A DNA stretch of 64,000 nucleotides from Limnohabitans sp. 2KL-1 (GCF_003063435.1 NZ_NESL01000001.1:899792-963791); one strand, 5' to 3'. Numbered from the stretch's first letter, positions 45,909 to 54,300 are shown. Program-made: numbers and translations. Notes: generated from the letters alone by a model not told the origin.

Positions 45909-46612
45909 GTCGGGTCTCTCAAAAACAAGGCCAGTGCGGCATCGGTCAAATCGTCCAGCGATGCGCGAGCGGGGCTTTTGGGTGTTGTTTGGGTTGCTGC
46001 TTTGGCTGAACGTTTGACAGGTGTTTGAGTTGGCGATTGGTACCACTGCACCGCCCAGTTGAGCGCGCCAAAAATCATCAAGCGCGCCAGCTGCACCGGG
46101 GCCTGCAACTGGCCACTGGTATGCAGCGCTTGCAGCACAGGCGTCCAGGCGGCTTCGTAGTCGTCTTTGATTTGCGTGATGGTTTGGCGCTGCTCCGTGC
46201 TCAGAGAACGCCATTCGTACAGCATCACCGGGATGAAATCGCTGTCAGGCCCCAGCAGCACATCGAACTGGTTGCGGATCAGTGCGCGCAATTGTTCGCG
46301 TGGGGGCAGGTCATCGGACAGACCCGCGCGGGCAGCTTCTTGGCGCTGGCTGGCTTGCTTCATGCCTTCGACCATCACCGCCAGCAACAGGTCTTGTTTG
46401 TTGCCGAAGTGATAAAACGGCGAGCCCGGCTGCATGCCCACCAGCGCTGCGATTTCTCGGGTGCTGGTGGCGTCGTAACCTTTGCGGTGAAACAGTTGCG
46501 CCGCAGCGGAGATCAGGGCCTGGCGGCGGTTGCCGTCGTCGCGCTCGCCCTCGGTCTTGCGGGGGCGGCCGCGTGCGCGTTTGGGTTCAGCGAGGGTGGG
46601 GGAGCTGATCAT
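45905..46612 (-). CDS. TetR-family regulator of the atu-like operon
   Basis: TetR-family repressor of 235 aa. The basic, flexible N-terminus (PKRARGRPRKTEGERDD) is followed by the helix-turn-helix ISAAAQLFHRKGYDATSTRE then IAALVGMQPGSPFYHFGNKQ. ATG 46612 was chosen because upstream in-frame codons lie in REP-like repeats. It is first in the overlapping series TetR-SDR-carboxylase beta, so probably autoregulated together with them. A ligand such as an acyl-CoA intermediate is plausible (inference). Confidence 0.87.
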   Translation of the reverse strand: MISSPTLAEPKRARGRPRKTEGERDDGNRRQALISAAAQLFHRKGYDATSTREIAALVGMQPGSPFYHFGNKQDLLLAVMVEGMKQASQRQEAARAGLSDDLPPREQLRALIRNQFDVLLGPDSDFIPVMLYEWRSLSTEQRQTITQIKDDYEAAWTPVLQALHTSGQLQAPVQLARLMIFGALNWAVQWYQSPTQTPVKRSAKAATQTTPKSPARASLDDLTDAALALFLRDPT

Positions 46613-46620
46613 TTTTGAGA

Positions 46621-46755
46621 TGTCATGCCGGACTTGATCCGGCATCCATGCGTGAAAGGGGATTGACCCCGGGTCAAGCCCGGGGTGACAGATGGAGATG
46701 GACCCCGGGTCAAGCCCGGGGTGACAAAGGCAAGAGTCAGGCCCCGGGTGACAGC
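46621..46755. repeat. Tandem REP-like palindromes upstream of the TetR gene
   Basis: Two identical 26-bp palindromes (GACCCCGGGTCAAGCC...) at 46665-46690 and 46701-46726, a related palindrome ATGCCGGACTTGATCCGGCA at 46625-46644, and a degenerate third copy near 46741. The same family appears once after the thiolase at 25817-25842. Confidence 0.85.
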
Positions 46756-46782
46756 TGAGAGGTGGGACACGGTGTACGCGCT

Positions 46783-47967
46783 TCAGCGCCCAGCCAAACC
46801 CATGCTGCGCGAGATCACTTCTTTCATGATCTCGTTGGTGCCGCCGTAGATGCGTTGCACGCGGGCGTCGGCATAGGCGCGGGTGATGGGGTATTCCCAC
46901 ATGTAGCCGTAGCCGCCGTGCAGCTGCACGCATTCGTCCATCACCTTGCATTGCAAATCCGAGCACCAGTACTTGGCCATGCTGGCGGTGGCCGTGTCGA
47001 GCTTGTCTTGCAACAAGAGTTCAGAGCACTTGTCCACGAACACACGCGCCACCTGCACCTCGGTCTGCAACTCGGCCAGGGTGTAGCGGGTGTTTTGGTA
47101 GTTGCCCACGGCCTGGCCAAACACCTTGCGGTCTTTCACGTACTGCACCGTCCAGTCGATGGCCGCTTGCGCTGCGGCAATGCCGCCAATCGCAATTTGC
47201 AGGCGCTCCCAAGGCAGTTGCTCCATCAGGCAAATGAAGCCTTTGCCCTGCATGGCCGTGCCGCCCAGCAGCTGGTCGGCGCTGACCTTCACGTTGTCAA
47301 AGAACAGCTCGGAAGTGTCTTGCGCTTTGAGGCCCAGCTTCTTCAAGCGCTTGCCTTTTTCAAAGCCGGGCATGCCGCGCTCGATCAAAAACAAGCTGGT
47401 GCCCTTGGCCCCGGCAGCGGGGTCGGTCTTGGCCACCAGGATCACCAGATCGGCGTGCCAGCCATTGGTGATGAAAGTCTTGCTGCCGTTGATCACATAG
47501 TGGCCATCGGCTTCGTTACCGGAGGGGCCTGCTTGCCACATGGCGGTGGTTTTCACGCCCTGCAGGTCCGAACCCGCAGCCGGTTCGCTCATGGCAATCG
47601 CGCCCACCATCTCCCCGCTGGCCAGCTTGGGCAGGTATTTTTGCTTTTGTGCCTCGGTGCCGTAATGCAGGATGTAAGGGGCCACGATCTCGCTGTGCAG
47701 GCCGTAGCCGATGCCGCTGAAACCGGCGCGTGAGAGTTCTTCCATCTGCACCACCGAATACAGCTTGTCGGCGTCTGAGCCACCATAGGCCTCGGGCAGG
47801 GTCATGCACAAAAAGCCGTTTTCACCGGCTTTGTCCCACACGGCGCGGTCCACGTAGCCCTGCTCTTCCCAGGCGTCGTGGTGGGGGGCGATTTCTTTGT
47901 CCATGAAGCGGCGAAAGCTGTCGCGAAAAGCTTCGTGGTCGGCGGAAAAGAGTGTGCGTTCAATCAT
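46783..47967 (-). CDS. Acyl-CoA dehydrogenase
   Basis: Acyl-CoA dehydrogenase of 394 aa. Motifs: AIAMSEPAAGSDLQGVKTTA, YVINGSKTFITNGWHADL, and C-terminal VQLHGGYGYMWEYPITRAYA, then VQRIYGGTNEIMKEVISRSM. Close to long-chain/medium-chain type enzymes. It is separated from the TetR gene by the REP-like block, so it may be transcribed independently or as the first gene of the same series. Divergent from the thiolase/FadB pair across 125 bp. Confidence 0.88.
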   Translation of the reverse strand: MIERTLFSADHEAFRDSFRRFMDKEIAPHHDAWEEQGYVDRAVWDKAGENGFLCMTLPEAYGGSDADKLYSVVQMEELSRAGFSGIGYGLHSEIVAPYILHYGTEAQKQKYLPKLASGEMVGAIAMSEPAAGSDLQGVKTTAMWQAGPSGNEADGHYVINGSKTFITNGWHADLVILVAKTDPAAGAKGTSLFLIERGMPGFEKGKRLKKLGLKAQDTSELFFDNVKVSADQLLGGTAMQGKGFICLMEQLPWERLQIAIGGIAAAQAAIDWTVQYVKDRKVFGQAVGNYQNTRYTLAELQTEVQVARVFVDKCSELLLQDKLDTATASMAKYWCSDLQCKVMDECVQLHGGYGYMWEYPITRAYADARVQRIYGGTNEIMKEVISRSMGLAGR

Positions 47968-48005
47968 GGTGTCACCTTCAGGACTTGGGGGTTGCTATTT
48001 ATACA

Positions 48006-48017
48006 AAGCGTTTGCTT
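48006..48017. promoter_or_regulatory. Candidate operator in the divergent acyl-CoA dehydrogenase/thiolase promoter region
   Basis: A small dyad AAGC-GTTT-GCTT lies in the 125-bp AT-rich divergent region and could bind the TetR regulator or a PsrA/FadR-like factor. It is short and unproven. Confidence 0.25.
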
Positions 48018-48092
48018 GGTAAAAGTCTATACTGAATGCCGAACCCCACAACACAGGGCAAACCCCCTGATGACACCCAGGAGACAGACAGC

Positions 48093-49298
48093 ATGAGCGA
48101 AGCATTTGTTTATGACGCCATACGCACACCGCGTGGCAAAGGCAAGAAAGACGGCAGCCTGCACGAAGTGAAACCCATCAGCTTGCTGAGCGGGGTGCTG
48201 CGCGAGCTGCAAAGCCGCAACCAGTTCGACACCGCTGCGGTGGACGACGTGGTCATGGGCGTGGTCTCGCCGATTGGTGAACAAGGCTCAGTCATCCCCA
48301 AAGTGGCGGCACTGGCTGCGGGTTGGGACTGGCGCTGCTCGGGCGTGCAGCTCAACCGCTTTTGCGCCTCGGGCCTGGAAGCGGTCAACATGGCCGCCAT
48401 GAAGGTGCGCAGCGGCTGGGAAGACCTGGTCGTGGCTGGTGGCCTGGAAAGCATGAGCCGCGTGCCGATTGGCTCGGACGGCGGTGCTTGGGCACAAGAC
48501 CCCGAAACCAACAGCGCCACCCTGTTTGTGCCGCAAGGCATTGGCGCTGACCTGATTGCCACCATGAGCGGCTTCAGCCGTCACGATGTGGACGCCTTTG
48601 CGGTCGAGTCGCAAAAGCGTGCCACGGCCGCGCGTGCAGCGGGCTACTTCGATGGCTCAGTGGTGCCGGTCAAAGACAAGCTCGGTCAGGTCATCCTGGC
48701 GCAAGACGAATTCATCAAACCCAGCACCACGGTGGAAACACTGGGTGGCCTGAAAGCCTCGTTTGAACAACTCGGTGCCATGGGCTTTGACGCGGTGGCC
48801 TTGCAGCGCTACCCACAGGTCGAACGCATTCACCATGTGCACCATGCAGGCAACTCGTCGGGCATCGTGGACGGCGCAGCGGCGGTGCTGATCGGCTCGG
48901 AAGCCGCAGGCAAAATCCACGGCCTCACGCCGCGTGCGCGCATCGTGTCGGTGGCTTTGTCCGGGGCTGACCCGACCATCATGCTGACTGGCCCTATGCC
49001 GGCTGCTCGCAAGGCGCTGGCCAAGGCGGGGCTGACGATTGACCAGATCGATTTGTTTGAGATCAACGAGGCGTTTGCCGCCGTGCCCATGAAGTTCATG
49101 CAAGAGATGGGCGTGTCGCACGACAAGGTCAACGTCAATGGCGGCGCGATTGCCATGGGCCACCCGTTGGGGGCCACGGGCGCGATGATTTTGGGCATCC
49201 TGATCGACGAGTTGCACCGCCGCAAACTGCGTTACGGCATGGCCACTTTGTGTGTGGGCGGCGGCATGGGCATTGCCACCATCGTTGAACGCGTTTGA
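48093..49298 (+). CDS. Acetyl-CoA C-acyltransferase (FadA-like thiolase)
   Basis: Thiolase of 401 aa for the last step of beta-oxidation. Nucleophile cysteine in [16 protein letters not shown], then [26 protein letters not shown] and [18 protein letters not shown] 48093 follows CCAGGAGACAGACAGC. Followed after 16 bp by a FadB-like multienzyme, so the two form a trifunctional beta-oxidation complex. This is where the chain-shortening rounds after terpenoid or fatty acyl-CoA activation would happen. Confidence 0.9.
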   Translation: MSEAFVYDAIRTPRGKGKKDGSLHEVKPISLLSGVLRELQSRNQFDTAAVDDVVMGVVSPIGEQGSVIPKVAALAAGWDWRCSGVQLNRFCASGLEAVNMAAMKVRSGWEDLVVAGGLESMSRVPIGSDGGAWAQDPETNSATLFVPQGIGADLIATMSGFSRHDVDAFAVESQKRATAARAAGYFDGSVVPVKDKLGQVILAQDEFIKPSTTVETLGGLKASFEQLGAMGFDAVALQRYPQVERIHHVHHAGNSSGIVDGAAAVLIGSEAAGKIHGLTPRARIVSVALSGADPTIMLTGPMPAARKALAKAGLTIDQIDLFEINEAFAAVPMKFMQEMGVSHDKVNVNGGAIAMGHPLGATGAMILGILIDELHRRKLRYGMATLCVGGGMGIATIVERV

Positions 49299-49314
49299 CC
49301 GGGGAAAGAACACC

Positions 49315-51483
49315 ATGAGCAACATCATTTTGAAAACACTGCGCTACGAACTGGCGGACGGTATCGCCACCATCACTTTTGACGAGCAAGGCTCGCCGGT
49401 CAACACCATGTGTCTGCAATGGCAGGCCGACCTGACCCAGGCGGCTGAGCAGGTGGCCAAAGACAAGGCATCTTTAAAAGGGATCATCCTGGCCTCGGCC
49501 AAGTCGACCTTTTTTGCAGGGGCTGACCTCAAGGGCGTGATGCGCTCGCAAGCCTCGGACGGCCCGCGTGTCTTTGTCGAGATCGAAGGCATCAAGAAAG
49601 CTTTTCGCACCATCGAGACGCTGGGCGTGCCGGTGGTCAGCTGCCTCAACGGCACGGCGCTGGGCGGCGGCTGGGAAGTGGCATTGATCGGCCATTACCG
49701 CATCGCCACGGCCAACCCCAAAACCCAATTCGGTCTGCCCGAAGTCACGCTGGGCTTGATTCCTGGTGGCGGTGGCATCACCAAAATGACGCGCCAACTG
49801 GGCCTGTTGGCTGCGCAGCCCTATGTGCTGGAGAGCAAACTCTTTGGCCCCGAAGAAGCACAAAAGCTCGGCCTGGTGCACGAGATCGTGGCCAGTGACG
49901 ACGAGCTGCGCCCCCGCGCTATGGCGTACATCGCAGCAAGCCAAGGCCAGCCCGAAGCGGCCCAGCACCTGTGGGACCGCAAGGACTACAAAATGCCCGG
50001 CGGCACGCCCAGCAACCCCAAGATCGCGGGCATGCTGAGCGTGGCCCCTGCCGTGCTCAAACAAAAAACACGCGGCCTGTACCCCGCGCCCGAAGCGGCG
50101 CTGGCCGCCATGGTCGAAGGCGCGATGGTGGACTTTGACACCGCCATGCGCATCGAAAGCCGTTACCTCGCAGGTCTGATGACCAGCCAGGTGGCGCGCA
50201 ACATGATCAACACCTTCTTCTTCAACATGAACAGCATCAAGGGCGGCCAAAGCCGCCCCAAGGCTGCACCGCGCTACAAGCCCCAAAAAGTGGGCATCTT
50301 GGGCGCAGGCATGATGGGCTCGGGCATTGCGTATTCACAAGCCAGCCGGGGCATCGCCACGGTGCTCAAAGACGTGAGTCAAGAGGCCGCTGAAAAAGGC
50401 AAGGCCTACAGCCATAAGCGCACCCAAAAACGCGTGGAAAAAGGCCGCATGGCGGCGGACAAACAAGCGGCCTTGTTGTCACTGATCCAGCCCACGGCCA
50501 GCGCTGCAGACCTCAAAGGCTGCGACCTGATCATTGAGGCCGTGTTTGAAAACCGCGAACTCAAGGCCAAGGTGACACAAGAGGCCGAGCCGATGTTGGC
50601 CGAAGGCGGTTTCTTTGCCAGCAACACCTCCACCTTGCCGATCAGCGGCTTGGCCACGGCCAGCGCCAAGCCCGAGAAATTCGTGGGCATCCACTTCTTC
50701 AGCCCTGTGGACAAGATGCAGCTGGTGGAGATCATTCGCGGCGCACAGACCGACGACGAAACCATCGCCCGAGCTTATGACTATGTGCAAGCCTTGGGCA
50801 AATTGCCGATTGTGGTGAACGACTCGCGTGGCTTTTATACCAGCCGCACCTTTGGCACCTTTGTGATGGAAGGCGCGGCCATGCTGGGCGAGGGCATCCC
50901 CGCCCCCGTGATCGAGAACCTGGCCATGCAAGTGGGCATGCCGGTGGGGCCGCTGGCCGTGCTGGACGAAACGGCGCTGTCGCTGTCGGTGCATGTGCTG
51001 GACCAGACCCGCGAAGACTTTGCCAAAGAAGGCAAAACCCACACCGCCACGCCCGGTGAGTTGTTCGTCGAGCGCATGGTCAAAGAATTCAAGCGCCCCG
51101 GCCGCGCCGCAGGCGGTGGTTTTTACGACTACCCCGCAGGCCAGAAAAAAGTGCTGTGGCCAGAACTCAAAACCCGCTTTGAAATAGCCGACGTGGCCTA
51201 CAGCCAGCAAGACATCAAAGACCGCCTGCTGTACCGCCAAGCCGTGGAAACCGCCCGCTGCCTGCAAGAAGGCGTGCTGACCTCGGTGCACGACGGCAAC
51301 ATCGGCTCGATCTTCGGCATCGGCTTTCCGGCCTGGACAGGTGGCGCGCTGCAGTTCATCTATGGCCAGGGCGTGGATGCGTTTGCCAAGCGTTGTGCTG
51401 AACTGGCCGCGTTGTATGGCGCGGGGTTTGTGCTGACGCCGGAAGTGATTGACAGCTTGAAGCAGCACCAGCCGGTTTATTGA
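49315..51483 (+). CDS. FadB/FadJ-like enoyl-CoA hydratase / 3-hydroxyacyl-CoA dehydrogenase
   Basis: Bifunctional beta-oxidation protein of 722 aa. The N-terminal crotonase domain has KSTFFAGADLKGVM and TALGGGWEVALIGHYRIATA with FGLPEVTLGLIPGGGGI. The Rossmann NAD domain starts VGILGAGMMGSGIAYSQA; the dehydrogenase catalytic segment is VGIHFFSPVDKMQLVEIIRG; the C-terminal 3HCDH domain ends with GFPAWTGGALQFI. ATG 49315 chosen for the conserved N-terminus. Partner of the thiolase upstream. It ends 31 bp before the AbiE locus, the left border of the accessory island. Confidence 0.93.
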   Translation: MSNIILKTLRYELADGIATITFDEQGSPVNTMCLQWQADLTQAAEQVAKDKASLKGIILASAKSTFFAGADLKGVMRSQASDGPRVFVEIEGIKKAFRTIETLGVPVVSCLNGTALGGGWEVALIGHYRIATANPKTQFGLPEVTLGLIPGGGGITKMTRQLGLLAAQPYVLESKLFGPEEAQKLGLVHEIVASDDELRPRAMAYIAASQGQPEAAQHLWDRKDYKMPGGTPSNPKIAGMLSVAPAVLKQKTRGLYPAPEAALAAMVEGAMVDFDTAMRIESRYLAGLMTSQVARNMINTFFFNMNSIKGGQSRPKAAPRYKPQKVGILGAGMMGSGIAYSQASRGIATVLKDVSQEAAEKGKAYSHKRTQKRVEKGRMAADKQAALLSLIQPTASAADLKGCDLIIEAVFENRELKAKVTQEAEPMLAEGGFFASNTSTLPISGLATASAKPEKFVGIHFFSPVDKMQLVEIIRGAQTDDETIARAYDYVQALGKLPIVVNDSRGFYTSRTFGTFVMEGAAMLGEGIPAPVIENLAMQVGMPVGPLAVLDETALSLSVHVLDQTREDFAKEGKTHTATPGELFVERMVKEFKRPGRAAGGGFYDYPAGQKKVLWPELKTRFEIADVAYSQQDIKDRLLYRQAVETARCLQEGVLTSVHDGNIGSIFGIGFPAWTGGALQFIYGQGVDAFAKRCAELAALYGAGFVLTPEVIDSLKQHQPVY

Positions 51484-51514
51484 AGGCTGGATGCCAGTCA
51501 AAACATGGTTGTGG

Positions 51515-52348
51515 CTATCTAGAAACCAGCTTTTCGCGCAACAGTTCAATGACCGAATTGAGCGGTGGCGCCTGAAGCTGGTTCTTTTGAAGGAAGGCAT
51601 GCCATTGCTTGCTTTTCTGCGGATCGTGACCAAAGACTGGTGAAAAACCAATGGGCGTCGATGTCGGCATGGGTGTTTGACGCCGTTCAAGCGTGGCTGC
51701 GATGGCCGTTTGCATCATTTCAGGATCGAGCGCTTGGGTCGAGAGTAAGACCCACAGGTCAAAGTAGTCTTTGAGGCGGGTGTTGGCCATGCCCAACGAA
51801 ACGATGGCTTCGAACTTCTCGGCCACCACGGTGTAACGCGGATAGACCCTGATCCTGGGCGCAGGCAGGTCCGCCAGCATCACCGGATAGTCGGCCAGCT
51901 CCGGCGCTGGTGTGACGGCATCACCGTAGCCAATGTCGACTTGCACTGGGCAGCGTGCACCATCGAGCTGACCTTGCAGTGTGACGCGCAACCCCGAGTA
52001 ATTGGCATCCTTGCGAATCTCGGTGACTTGAATGCTGCCTGAGTCAAACACAATGGCGTCATCGCATTTAATACCGCAAATTTCGCGAAACACCTCATGT
52101 ACAACGGGTTCTTCTGCCAATCCAAAACCGAGCAGGTCGATGTCGCGGGTGGGCCGATGCGGAACATCGAACCACATGTCAAACAGCAATGCGCCCTTGA
52201 GCAAAAAATGGTCTTTATTGGACGAAATACTCAATCGGTAGAGCAGACGTTCCAAGCCGTAGCGGGTCAAAACCAGCGAGAAATCCAGCTGGTCGGCTTT
52301 GGCCTTGTTGAGCAGTCTGGCCCTGACCGATGCAGGCTTGTTGATCAT
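51515..52348 (-). CDS. abiEii: AbiEii-type nucleotidyltransferase toxin
   Basis: Nucleotidyltransferase of the AbiEii/AbiGii family (277 aa), toxin of a type IV toxin-antitoxin/abortive-infection system. Motif I GALLFDMWFDVPHRPTRDID (KG at 51-52; DID at 69-71) contains the GS/DxD-like nucleotidyltransferase residues, with a later KFEAIVSL and LKDYFDLWVLL. ATG 52348 overlaps the antitoxin stop (ATGA). With the antitoxin gene it forms a complete two-gene locus; the toxin blocks growth during phage infection in the lactococcal prototype. Confidence 0.88.
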   Translation of the reverse strand: MINKPASVRARLLNKAKADQLDFSLVLTRYGLERLLYRLSISSNKDHFLLKGALLFDMWFDVPHRPTRDIDLLGFGLAEEPVVHEVFREICGIKCDDAIVFDSGSIQVTEIRKDANYSGLRVTLQGQLDGARCPVQVDIGYGDAVTPAPELADYPVMLADLPAPRIRVYPRYTVVAEKFEAIVSLGMANTRLKDYFDLWVLLSTQALDPEMMQTAIAATLERRQTPMPTSTPIGFSPVFGHDPQKSKQWHAFLQKNQLQAPPLNSVIELLREKLVSR

Positions 52349-52947
52349 GCGGTCAGCCCTTCGAGGTAAGGCCGCATCACGTTTTGCACGCGGCAAATTT
52401 GCCCGTAGTGCCAAAGCTCATCCATCGTGACCCGCTTGGTGTGCCATGCTTCTTTCAGCGCTTCCAGTGCCACGTCCAGGCCGATTTTGTTTCGGAACTT
52501 GAAGCAGTCCGCGATGGTTTTGGCCACGCTCGTCACTTTGACTGAAACGCCTTCAATGTCGTGTAGCGCCACGCCCTCGGTCAGCGCTGGTCCACTGAAA
52601 CGCGCGACGCGCAGGGGCGGGTAATCGAACTGTGGTGCGCGGGCTTTGTTGTCCACAGCCACCCACACTTCAAAGGGTGCTTGAGTGGTCAGTCCGTGGA
52701 AGGCCAGTGCAGACAGCAGGCACACCAATACTTGCGGGTGTTTGCTTGCCACTTCGGCCAAGCCAGCGAACTCGGAGGCTTGGCGCTGCGGCAGGGCGTA
52801 CAGCCCGCGACTGACCTTGTGAATCAGCCCCCGGCGAGCCAGCTGCGCCAGATACAGACGCGAGCGGCCCTGCGCCACAGCATCGCTGGGGCGCAGCAGT
52901 GTCTTGCCTTGGGCAAGATCGGTGAGGGAGGCTGGGGTGGGTGACAT
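52345..52947 (-). CDS. abiEi: AbiEi-type antitoxin/transcriptional regulator
   Basis: A 200-residue AbiEi protein. The N-terminal winged helix (GRSRLYLAQLARRGLIHKVS then RGLYAL) binds its own promoter and the C-terminal part (VKVTSVAKTIADCFKFRNKI) is the AbiEi_1-type antitoxin domain. First gene of the pair. About 70 bp upstream of its start lies the first hrpA remnant on the opposite strand. An AT-rich segment (52950-53010) would hold the promoter and operator. Confidence 0.88.
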   Translation of the reverse strand: MSPTPASLTDLAQGKTLLRPSDAVAQGRSRLYLAQLARRGLIHKVSRGLYALPQRQASEFAGLAEVASKHPQVLVCLLSALAFHGLTTQAPFEVWVAVDNKARAPQFDYPPLRVARFSGPALTEGVALHDIEGVSVKVTSVAKTIADCFKFRNKIGLDVALEALKEAWHTKRVTMDELWHYGQICRVQNVMRPYLEGLTA

Positions 52948-53017
52948 GGCTAAATTATTTCATAAAGTCGGTAGTTGTCAATAAATACCAGCAATATGCA
53001 ATATTTCAAGTCGATTC

Positions 53018-53185
53018 ATGACCTGTTTGGTGGCCGATCGCAAAGGTGCCCAAGACGCCCGCATGCTGGAGTTCCGCTGGCTACTGGAAGAGTTGCGCGT
53101 GAGCTTCTTCGCACAAGAGCTGCGCACCCCGCAGCCCGTTAGCATCAAGCGGCTGAAGAAGGCTTGGGGGCAGTTGAATCATTGA
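53018..53185 (+). pseudogene. hrpA: Remnant of the hrpA 3' end, copy 1
   Basis: A 55-codon reading frame ending EELRVSFFAQELRTPQPVSI then KRLKKAWGQLNH matches the C-terminus of the ATP-dependent RNA helicase HrpA; the body of the helicase is absent. It includes VADRKGAQDARMLEFRWLLEE. A second, partly deleted copy lies at 53957-54142, so the toxin-antitoxin pair is bracketed by two hrpA ends. Confidence 0.72.
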
Positions 53186-53214
53186 GGGGGAAATTTTCTA
53201 TGTCACTGAGTGGC

Positions 53215-53228
53215 ATAATTTAAATTAT
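53215..53228. promoter_or_regulatory. Perfect 14-bp palindrome upstream of the RelE/HigB-like toxin
   Basis: ATAATTTAAATTAT is a perfect palindrome just upstream of the toxin coding sequence. It overlaps the most upstream in-frame stop and the possible ATT start at 53224. Type II TA operons are normally repressed through such dyads; binding is inferred. Confidence 0.5.
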
Positions 53229-53265
53229 CCACCGCGTCTTCAAAACCCGCCAATTTGCCAAATGG

Positions 53266-53604
53266 ATGCGTAAAAACGATCTGACGGATGAGACTTTGTG
53301 CTTGGCCGTGAGCGAGATGGTCAGTGGCTTGGTGGATGCCGATTTGGGTGGTGATGTGCTCAAGAAGCGGGTTGCTTTGCCGGGTCGCGGCAAGCGGGGC
53401 GGCACCCGCACATTGGTGGCGACGCGCAAGGCCAGCCGTTGGTTTTTTGTGTTCGGGTTCGAAAAGAACGAAAAGGCCAATGTGACCAGCACCGAGCTGG
53501 AAGCTTTGCAGTGGCTGGCCAAACAACTGCTGGACTTGTCCGGTGCTCAGCTTGAAGTCGCGGCGCAAGACGGATCATTACAGGAGATTTGCCATGAGCA
53601 CTAA
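53266..53604 (+). CDS. RelE/HigB-like toxin (type II toxin-antitoxin)
   Basis: Toxin of the RelE-like family with the conserved block LGGDVLKKRVALPGRGKRGG and RTLVATRKASRWFFVFGFEK. These proteins are mRNA interferases. The ATG at 53266 leaves out the first dozen residues that family members have; in-frame codons upstream read IHRVFKTRQFAKW, back to a stop at 53221, without ATG, GTG or TTG. Translation would need ATT/ATC at 53224-53229, or the protein is N-terminally short. It overlaps the antitoxin gene by 11 bp. Confidence 0.8.
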   Translation: MRKNDLTDETLCLAVSEMVSGLVDADLGGDVLKKRVALPGRGKRGGTRTLVATRKASRWFFVFGFEKNEKANVTSTELEALQWLAKQLLDLSGAQLEVAAQDGSLQEICHEH

Positions 53605-53935
53605 AGCGAAATCCAAGGCTAAACCCCAAATCTCCAGCCGTGTGTTGGAAACGGTTTACGAAACAGCGGCCGACCTGGAGCGTTTGGGTTTTATCGACAA
53701 GCGCAAGATGCAAAAGCTCGACGCGCTGTGCATGGAGCCGATTGCGCCTTATGACAGCGCCCAAATCCGCGCCCTTCGCGAACAGCACAACCTCAGTCAG
53801 ACGGTGATGGCTTCGGTGCTCAACACGAGTGCGTCCACCGTGCGCAAATGGGAGATCGGTGAAAAACATCCCAGCGGCCCGTCGCTCAAGTTGCTGAACT
53901 TGCTGGACCGCAAGGGGTTGGATGCGTTGTTGTGA
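53594..53935 (+). CDS. XRE-type antitoxin of the RelE/HigB-like pair
   Basis: A 113-residue antitoxin with a C-terminal Cro/C1-type helix-turn-helix (IRALREQHNLSQTVMASVLN, then TSASTVRKWEIGEKHPSGPS). The N-terminus is basic and would wrap the toxin. ATG 53594 has AGGAG upstream. Toxin-first order (HigBA-like) is maintained. Confidence 0.85.
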   Translation: MSTKAKSKAKPQISSRVLETVYETAADLERLGFIDKRKMQKLDALCMEPIAPYDSAQIRALREQHNLSQTVMASVLNTSASTVRKWEIGEKHPSGPSLKLLNLLDRKGLDALL

Positions 53936-53956
53936 TTCGCTAGACGAAAACGAGCT

Positions 53957-54142
53957 GACCCTGCCCGCGATGCCCAGCGCCTGACCGAGCTGAAACCGCA
54001 CGAGCAACACTACTGGCGCTTGGTGGCCAAGCGCAAAGGCACCCAAGAGTTGCGCGTGCGCTTCTTCGCGCAAGAACTGCGCACCCCGCAGCCGGTGAGC
54101 ATCAAGCGGTTGGAGAAGGCTTGGGAACATTTGAATCATTGA
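53957..54142 (+). pseudogene. hrpA: Remnant of the hrpA 3' end, copy 2
   Basis: Frame without start codon: DPARDAQRLTELKPHEQHYW ... RVRFFAQELRTPQPVSIKRL to NH-stop, the C-terminal end of HrpA. Relative to copy 1 it extends further upstream but lacks the segment DARMLEFRWLLEE. The final about 110 bp of the two copies are roughly 85 % identical by eye, both ending AATCATTGA. Confidence 0.72.
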
Positions 54143-54166
54143 TTCAAGGAGCGAAGGCCCCGAAGG

Positions 54167-54292
54167 GGGATGCTTGTTTAGTCAACATGTGTGTGCTCTT
54201 TCGAGCTCGCTTACTGAAAAATTACATCAGTAACCGTAAGTGTGACTTCGTTGCAACTCAGTCGCACGATCTTTGCCTAAATCAAGCATCCC
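54167..54292 (-). ncRNA. Candidate DRT3 non-coding RNA with a CACACACA tract
   Basis: Read on the minus strand, directly after the drt3b stop: a closing stem GGGATGCTTG (54292-54283) / CAAGCATCCC (54176-54167), extended by TTTAG/CTAAA with one bulged base. It encloses a hairpin at 54267-54240 (GTGCGACT/AGTCACAC, one mismatch), a hairpin TTACTGA/TCAGTAA at 54233-54211, and a GAAA-tetraloop hairpin GCTC/GAGC at 54206-54195. Next to that is an apparently unpaired CACACACA (54195-54188). The 10-bp stem without mismatch over 126 nt in an intergenic region is hard to explain as chance. Exact ends, promoter and expression are unknown. The AC-repeat is notable because DRT3 ncRNAs are reported, as I recall, to template alternating dinucleotide DNA. 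Confidence 0.68.
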
Positions 54293-54300
54293 AATCCATA

